The position numbers and the translations under genes were made by a program. From Dastarcus helophoroides (taxonomy: Eukaryota; Arthropoda; Insecta; Coleoptera; Bothrideridae), in the NCBI GenBank assembly GCA_028583605.1, contig CM053329.1, positions 4,402,001 to 4,466,000 on the forward strand: 64,000 bases of DNA, read 5' to 3'. Shown here in pieces: positions 58,487 to 64,000 of the stretch. Position 1 is the stretch's first letter. Every line of letters starts with the position of its first letter. The notes under the pieces are model-generated. The model searched no databases, had not been told where the DNA came from, and saw nothing but the letters and a program-made list of their open reading frames with translations.

Positions 58487-58690
58487 AGATTTGACGGTGG
58501 AAGCGTTCGACGTTTCATCTGCCCTCATTGGAGGGTTCTTCAGAAACATGGAAAAACCAAAATTCAAAGTAAAAGAGCACTGTCACTCAATATGTCAACT
58601 ATATCAGAGACAAAACTCTTCTGGGGAGACTGTAATAATAACCTAAAGACAATATGGTAGTCACAGCCATCTGCAGTATTCTGCAGGGAC
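58487..58690 (+). repeat. Dispersed repeat with Penelope-like signature, copy 2
   Basis: TTCGACGTTTCATCTGCCCT, then GGAGGGTTCTTCAGAAACAT and CAAAACTCTTCTGGGGAGAC, aligned with 54700-54905. Confidence 0.45.
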
Positions 58691-58694
58691 AATG

Positions 58695-59335
58695 GGTTAA
58701 ACGAACCAACATATCAAATACTTATTTTTCTTGGCTCCACAATTTGGGATGAAATAAGCGGCAACGGCTTAGCACTAACCAAAGAGGAATTGGCCTTTGC
58801 TAAAAAGTGAAATTTATAAAAGAGTCCTCTATCAATGCCGAATATCACTGTGAGGTAAGGACTAATTACAAAATAAAGTAAAACAAGATAATATGTATTA
58901 TGTATTCCATTCTAAACACTGTTCAAACCCCTGTCTCCGCGATGATTTATTGAAAACATTTTAAAATTATTCGCCACCCTATTAATGCATTGCTATAGCA
59001 CTTTTGGACTATAACTTGTCTAGTACACTTCTGCAAAGGCTTTCGATCACTAAGACATGTGGTTGCAAGCCCGGATTCAATAAGTGAGGGGACCGATTAG
59101 ATTTTTTTGCGGGGCCCTCTATTTTTTTACATTTTTGTTTTGGTTGAGCAGCTATCAGAAAAAAAAATGTTTGTGTTGTCGAGTTTATATGCAAAACAAA
59201 ATAAATCGAAGTGATTCAATTTAACAAACCATGAAATTGCATAAACTGTTTGTAATTTTAGATAGTTGGTTACATAAAGTTTTATTTCTATTTTCCTATC
59301 CTAGCTAACCGTAGGCGTAGCTAGAATAGGGCAAG
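58695..59335. other. Non-coding stretch
   Basis: No gene recognised. GC-rich phrases at 59065-59135 (GGGGACCGATT, GGGGCCCTC) look like old dispersed-repeat sequence. Confidence 0.35.
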
Positions 59336-59337
59336 GT

Positions 59338-61290
59338 GGTGATCGTTTATGTGTAACAGAAATAGAGTAGGAGACAGAACAGACCCCTGAGGCACCCCTG
59401 CGTTAATCGCAAAGGTCTCGGATGAGATGCCATCGGCGACGACCTGAAGAGATCTGTCAGCGATAAAATTGGATATCAAATGAGAGAGTCCAGAAGGATG
59501 AAGTCCATAAGATGTTAATTTGGCGAGAAGAGATCGGTGCCAGACTCTGTGGAAGGCCTTTGAAATATCACCACATTTTTCCATAGCTGAGTTACAGATA
59601 TGAGTAACATATGCCAGTAGATCGCCAGTGGAACGTTGTTGTCTAAAACCGTATTGCCTGTCGGAGATGATTCTATTTTACTCCAGATATTTGACAATCT
59701 CGATGTTGATAAACTTTTCCATCACTTTAGATATAACGGGTAACAAAGATATAGGGCGATAGTTGTTAGCCAGATTCCTTTTTCCCTTTTTAGGGATAGG
59801 CTGCATCCTAGCAAATTTCCAGATGTTAGGGAATACACATTTGTTGTAAGAGAAGTCAATCCTGGGGCACACTTCTTAAGAACAATAGCGGGAATACCAT
59901 CAAGGCCAGAAGCTTTCGAGGTGTCGAGCTCAAGGAGGATCTTCCTGATTGTGCGTTGTCTGAAAACAACTTCAGGCATCAAAGTGCCAACCTTAGGAAG
60001 ATTAGGAGGTTCTGCTTTTCGAGAATCAAGATTGGAATGTTCAGCAAACATTAAGGCCAACATATCAGCATTTTCCTTGGAGGTAGTAGCAATATTGCTA
60101 TTTTCATCGAGAAAAGGTGGAAATTTTGAAGATGTAAAATTCTTTCCAATCGACTTTGCAAATCCCCAAAAGAACCTGGAACTGTTCGGACAGTTGACAA
60201 GCCTCTGGCGCATTTTACGATCGAAATCACCTTCTGCCTCGTCAACAACCTGTTTACAAGAATTTCGTGCATCTACAAATATGGCCCGAGTTTCGACTGA
60301 GGAATTATTTCGCCAACGACGATATGCGCGACTGATGCGTGATGGATTCGGTGACCTAAGGAAGGGTTGTCTGAGTTAAAGCAGATTTCCTGCCATGGGA
60401 AAGATGCACAGAAGGCTCTTAATTCTTCCCAGTTTGCAGAGTTAAAGTGTCAAACCCTGCGTGATTGCGTCTGGGAAGGAGTGTTATATGAAGCGAGCGA
60501 GAGGCTGCTACAAGCTTGTGATCCGAATTTTCAAGCGGTAGATTTTATACCAATTTGATGAATTTGTAAGGAAAAGGCCGAGATTAGGTTGATGGGTATC
60601 TACATCAGGAATTCTTGTGGGTTCCTCAACTAATTGCGATGGCGAAAGCCTCTGCCACCCTTCCCGCGTCGTCAGTTCGGGAAGAAAACCTTAATCAGGG
60701 GATGTTGTGAACGTTGAAATCACCGAGAAAGACAACCTTAGCGTTTGGCTAATTCGTCTGTAGGTGATCAAAAGTTACGGAGAGATAAGAGAAGAGCTGT
60801 CTGTATGAGGGATCGTTTGGAGACCAATAAAGTGAACAAATGAATATTACTTCGCTCTTGGAACAGATTTTCATCCAAATCACATCATGATCAGCAGATT
60901 CCAATGCTTCTTCTCGTTGACAGGATAGGTCGCTTTGCGTAAAAACACAAATTTCTCTCTTGTGTCGAAATTTTGTGTGCATGTCGTATTTAGGGCAAAG
61001 CAAATGGACTGTATTGATGGATGGGGAGACTTGGGTTTCTATCAGAGACTGCACATGGGGTCTTTTATTTTGGAGGTGTTGATGAACCGACTTTAGATTT
61101 GAGTTTAGACCCCGAATGTTACAGAATTGAATTTTGAATGAATTGTTTGAAAGAAACTTGGCCCGTGGTACATTAAACTTTTCCGTCGATTTTGGATTCC
61201 CTCGTACACCCTCCACCCGGACATCCGAACGGGAGGGTAGTTTACATCCGGAATTTTTTGCACGAAGAGAATCCATCATCTTTGTTTTTA
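59338..61290 (-). pseudogene. Jockey/CR1-like LINE with endonuclease, large copy E
   Basis: Read downward from the ATG at 61279. An apurinic-type endonuclease N-terminus (SFKIQFCNIRGLNSNLKSVH, SLIETQVS, ICSLYWSPNDPSYRQLFSYL) is followed, in shifted frames, by VVFLGDFNVHNI near 60710-60760. It continues with a linker and the RT N-terminal region (60213-59722: FWGFAKSIGKNF, SKASGLDGIPAIVLKKCAP), then NNYRPISLLPVISKVMEKF and DISKAFHRVWHRSLLAKL (motif A, with FDR changed to FHR). Last comes AGVPQGSVLSPTLFLLHIND (motif B). It is cut off at 59338 just before motif C. Endonuclease nicks target DNA and RT copies the RNA there. Multiple stops and shifts make it dead. Close to copy C over 59340-60535. 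Confidence 0.88.
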
Positions 61291-61294
61291 AAAA

Positions 61295-61530
61295 TTAGAA
61301 GAAAAAATCAGAGTTCCTCAAAATTTGGTCGATCTTCTAATAAAAAAAAGTGATTTTTTTGAAATCTATAATTTTTGTAAGAAAGTTACGAAAAAATGTT
61401 CTGGAAGTTTCAATTTGTTTGTCAACATTTCGAGGTGTGTCACAGTATTGGACATTTTCTGACGCTACAGGAGGCAAGCTAGGGCGCCTGCCTTCCTCTG
61501 AATCGAGCAGTCGGGAGAAAATTAATATTT
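61295..61530 (-). other. Possible 5' leader of LINE copy E
   Basis: A GC-richer segment (61425-61515), open on the minus strand with SRLLDSEEGRRPSLPPVASE, lies directly upstream of the endonuclease. It could be the end of a first ORF or an untranslated leader. I recognise no domain. Confidence 0.3.
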
Positions 61531-61539
61531 CCATTTTTC

Positions 61540-63200
61540 TTCTTAAAATTTCGTTTTTTGTTCTTAAAATTTGCTTTTTTTTTTCTTTATTACGATAACA
61601 TCTTACTTTTTCTGGAAAATTTTAAATTTTTACTACAAGATCAAACACTTTTTCTCAAAATTTAGATCTTTTTCGCAGAATTTCGATCATCTCCTAATTT
61701 CGTCTTTTTTTCGGAGTTACTTTTTTCAAAATCTCGACTTTTTTCCTAAAATTAGTCTTTCTCTAGAAGATTTTTTCTTGTTTGTCTTTTTCGAAGTTTT
61801 CTCGTTATTTTGTTTCTTTTTTTTTAAATTGAGATAATTTTCTGAACATGTAACTATTTTTAAAAATTTAAAATCTGATGTTTTGGAAATTTCGATTGGC
61901 TTCTTTTTCATGAAATTTTGAATTTTATCTTCGATATTTAATATTTTTTTCTTAAATTAATCCTTTTTCTCAAAGTTTATACTTTTTCCCTTAAAATAAT
62001 CTTTTTTCTAAAATTTGCCTTTTCCCCAGAATTCGACTTTTTCGAAATTTCGATTTTATTTATTCTATTTTTCGAACTTTTGTTTCTAAAAATCGTTATT
62101 TATTTCGAAATTCGAAATTTTCTTCATATTTCTATGTCTCAACAAATTTCCACTTTCATCACAAAATGCGATGTTTTATGGTTCTGAAAATGTTCTCTCT
62201 AAATTAGATCGGAATGTTGATAAAAATGTTGAGAAAAATATTTTTGAGGATTTAGAGAAAAAAATTTCTTATAAATTCAACGTCTTTACTTAATTTTAAA
62301 TTTTGAAAACGTTTTTGGAAATGGCGATTTTTTCTTGAAATTCTCCGTTTTCACAAAATTAGACCATTGAAAATTTAAATATTTTTCGAATTTTGGACAT
62401 TTTTTAAGCTTCTGTAAAAAGTCAGGTTTTTATTTTTAATATGAATTAATGAAAACTCGGATTTTACCAAATTTTTTTCCTCGAAATTCGTATTATTCAA
62501 AATTACTAATTTATTTTCAAAATCCCAATTTTGATCTTGGAATTGAATTTTCTCTTGGAGAGTTGAAATATTTTCTAGCAAGTGCGAACTTTTTCTCTTA
62601 ATTTCTCTAAATTGTACGTATTTTTCAAAAATCTTAATTGTCTTTTCGAAGTCCGTTTTGTTAATTATCTGTTTTTTCCTAACTTCTGTTATAAATTTGA
62701 TTCCCAGTGATTTTAAATTATTGTTCGAAATTCATCTTACTCTGCAAATTTTGACTTTTATCTAGAAATTCGATATATTCTGTTTCGGGAGATTTCCACT
62801 TAAAATTGAATTTTTTTGTTTTGAAAATATCAACTTTTTCACAAAATTCGTTTATTTTTTTTAAAATTGTATTAAAATTTTAATAGAAATCTTAGTCTGA
62901 GAAGAATATTTTTAGGAAATTTTAAGAAAAGGATTTCTTGTTAATTTCAAATATGTTAACATTTAAATAAAATAAAAATTCTGAGCGAAATATTTTTGAA
63001 AGTTGCACTATTTTTTATTTAAATTTGACTTATTATGGAAATTACCACATTTTTTACAAGAATCAAACTTTGGAAATTTCGTCTTTTTTTGAAAGTTTCA
63101 TATTTCGAAATGTTGACATTTCTCGAAGTTTTTTGAAAGATTTCTTTTTAAATTTTGTCTCTTTTTCGAAATTTCGACTTTAAATCTGAAAATTCGATCT
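61540..63200. repeat. Degenerate CGAAATTT/GACTTTTT array, longest copy
   Basis: About 1.66 kb of T-rich units such as TTTTTCGAAATTTCGATTT, TTTTTCTCAAAATTTAGATC, TTTTTCGAAATTTCGACTTT and CAGAATTCGACTTTTTCG. Spacing is irregular, mostly 20-30 bp, and no two units are identical. The same vocabulary appears in eleven other blocks, in both orientations. It looks like a very old decayed satellite or a spreading low-complexity sequence. All frames through it are artefacts. Confidence 0.6.
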
Positions 63201-63204
63201 CCCC

Positions 63205-64000
63205 AGTTCGTATAGTTCTTAAGTGAAAATATATAATATATGCCGGAAGGGTTTTTTTTGGCCATGAATTTTTCAGAATGATTGTTGCTCCCCCCTTGAA
63301 GGAAATTCTGCTTACGCCCATGTAGCTAACTATTAACGTACCAACGAATAACCTAAATCTCTGGATATAGGAACCTAAATTTGATTAGTAGATTCAGTTA
63401 ATGACTGCACCGGGAAACGGTCAGTGCTTAACAGGAAAAGTTTTTTTTTAAGAAAATCAAACCTCGAGGATGTAATATGTTAACGTTTTCTAGATAAACA
63501 ATTATTTAATTCCACGCTAACGCAGCCGCGGGTAGAAGGTAGTATTCTAATACAATAATAAATCTCATCCATCAATGCGAATTGAAAATAAATATACAGG
63601 CTGGACCATAAGTAATGGTACATAGAGCAAGAGTATATTTTTTGTATAAAAATAACGTGATTTAGCCACATTTACCTTATTCTAAAAGTTGATATTAACA
63701 GAGATACAGGGTGTCAAAGTTGAAAAAAAAATTGTGAATTTTTTGCATAAGTGATGAACACATTTCACTATAGACAAGAATTTTGGCATAGGGGGGGTTT
63801 CTTTGGTCAAGAAATTCTAATTTGCTAACAGATTGTCAGTAACTCATAGGGGGCACCACCTGCGCCAGCTTGTATTATTCTAAAGCATCATAACTTTTTT
63901 GTGCCTTCAAGTACAATTGCTTTAAATAGATATTTTTATTTACCTACATTTTTTTCGTAAAAAAGGTATACTTTCTAAATGTTGATACAAGCAACCGTTT
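63205..64000. other. Non-coding stretch with an ACAGGGTGTC repeat
   Basis: No gene. 63600-63730 contains a dispersed-repeat style phrase (CAGGCTGGACCATAAGTAAT and, further on, ATACAGGGTGTCAAAGTTG at 63704). 63840-63880 has GGGGGCACCACCTGCGCC. The right boundary lies outside the window. Confidence 0.4.

Noticed and set aside
61337..62581. Several open frames on both strands at the right of LINE copy E
   Set aside because: Array-derived Phe/Lys-rich products; only the short segment next to the endonuclease might belong to the LINE.
1..64000. CRISPR arrays, operons, ribosome binding sites and bacterial gene content
   Set aside because: The window is eukaryotic: splice donors, LINEs, Helitrons and THAP/FLYWCH domains; no regular direct-repeat/spacer pattern exists.
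1..64000. tRNA or rRNA genes
   Set aside because: I scanned for T-loop (GTTCRANYC) and A/B-box contexts and found no convincing cloverleaf by eye; tRNAscan-SE would settle it.

Overview
The window is AT-rich eukaryotic DNA, almost certainly from an arthropod and probably an insect. The reasons are the mix of transposon classes (non-LTR retrotransposons, a Tc1/mariner element, Transib-like and hAT-like MITEs, a FLYWCH/MULE transposase, Helitrons, a Ty3/Gypsy relic), many dispersed ACAGGGTGT-type repeats, and long low-complexity A/T tracts. There are no operons, no rRNA or tRNA that I can find, and no confidently complete host gene. The species cannot be fixed from sequence alone.

Only two stretches look like host-type coding exons. 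One on the minus strand (5399-5815) starts with ATG, encodes an internally repeated protein with an exact 38-codon period, and ends at a consensus splice donor. The other, also minus (33027-33403), encodes a THAP-type zinc-finger domain, again ending at a GTAAGT donor, but with one zinc-binding Cys changed to Tyr. Their downstream exons were not found.

Layout: 1-4.3 kb is a complex of direct repeats around a 1.77-kb foldback. 4.5-7.5 kb holds a small hAT-like MITE, the repeat-protein exon, a perfect hairpin and a solo-LTR-like block. 9.25-10.84 kb is a non-LTR reverse-transcriptase (RT) relic split by an 838-bp Transib-like MITE that left a 5-bp target duplication. 11-17 kb is mostly blank, with GCATATTT-rich clusters. 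17.7-19.1 kb is a structurally complete but dead mariner-type element with ~65-bp terminal inverted repeats. It is followed by several broken RT relics to 25.8 kb. 27-33 kb is dominated by degenerate CGAAATTT/GACTTTTT arrays and a hAT-like foldback. 36.5-37.5 kb is a Ty3/Gypsy gag-protease relic with a recent in-frame tandem duplication. 41.4-43.6 kb and 59.3-61.3 kb are two large copies of one Jockey/CR1-like LINE, with smaller copies at 14.9, 21.5 and 56.4 kb. 43.8-44.95 kb holds two adjacent Helitrons. 51.7 kb is a long palindrome. 52.5-53.7 kb is a MULE transposase with a single internal stop.

The genes do not work together as a pathway: the window is a transposon graveyard whose nested insertions give a relative order of events. 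The signals least explained by known element classes are the repeat-protein exon, the dispersed degenerate arrays, the 1.77-kb foldback and the 187-bp palindrome.
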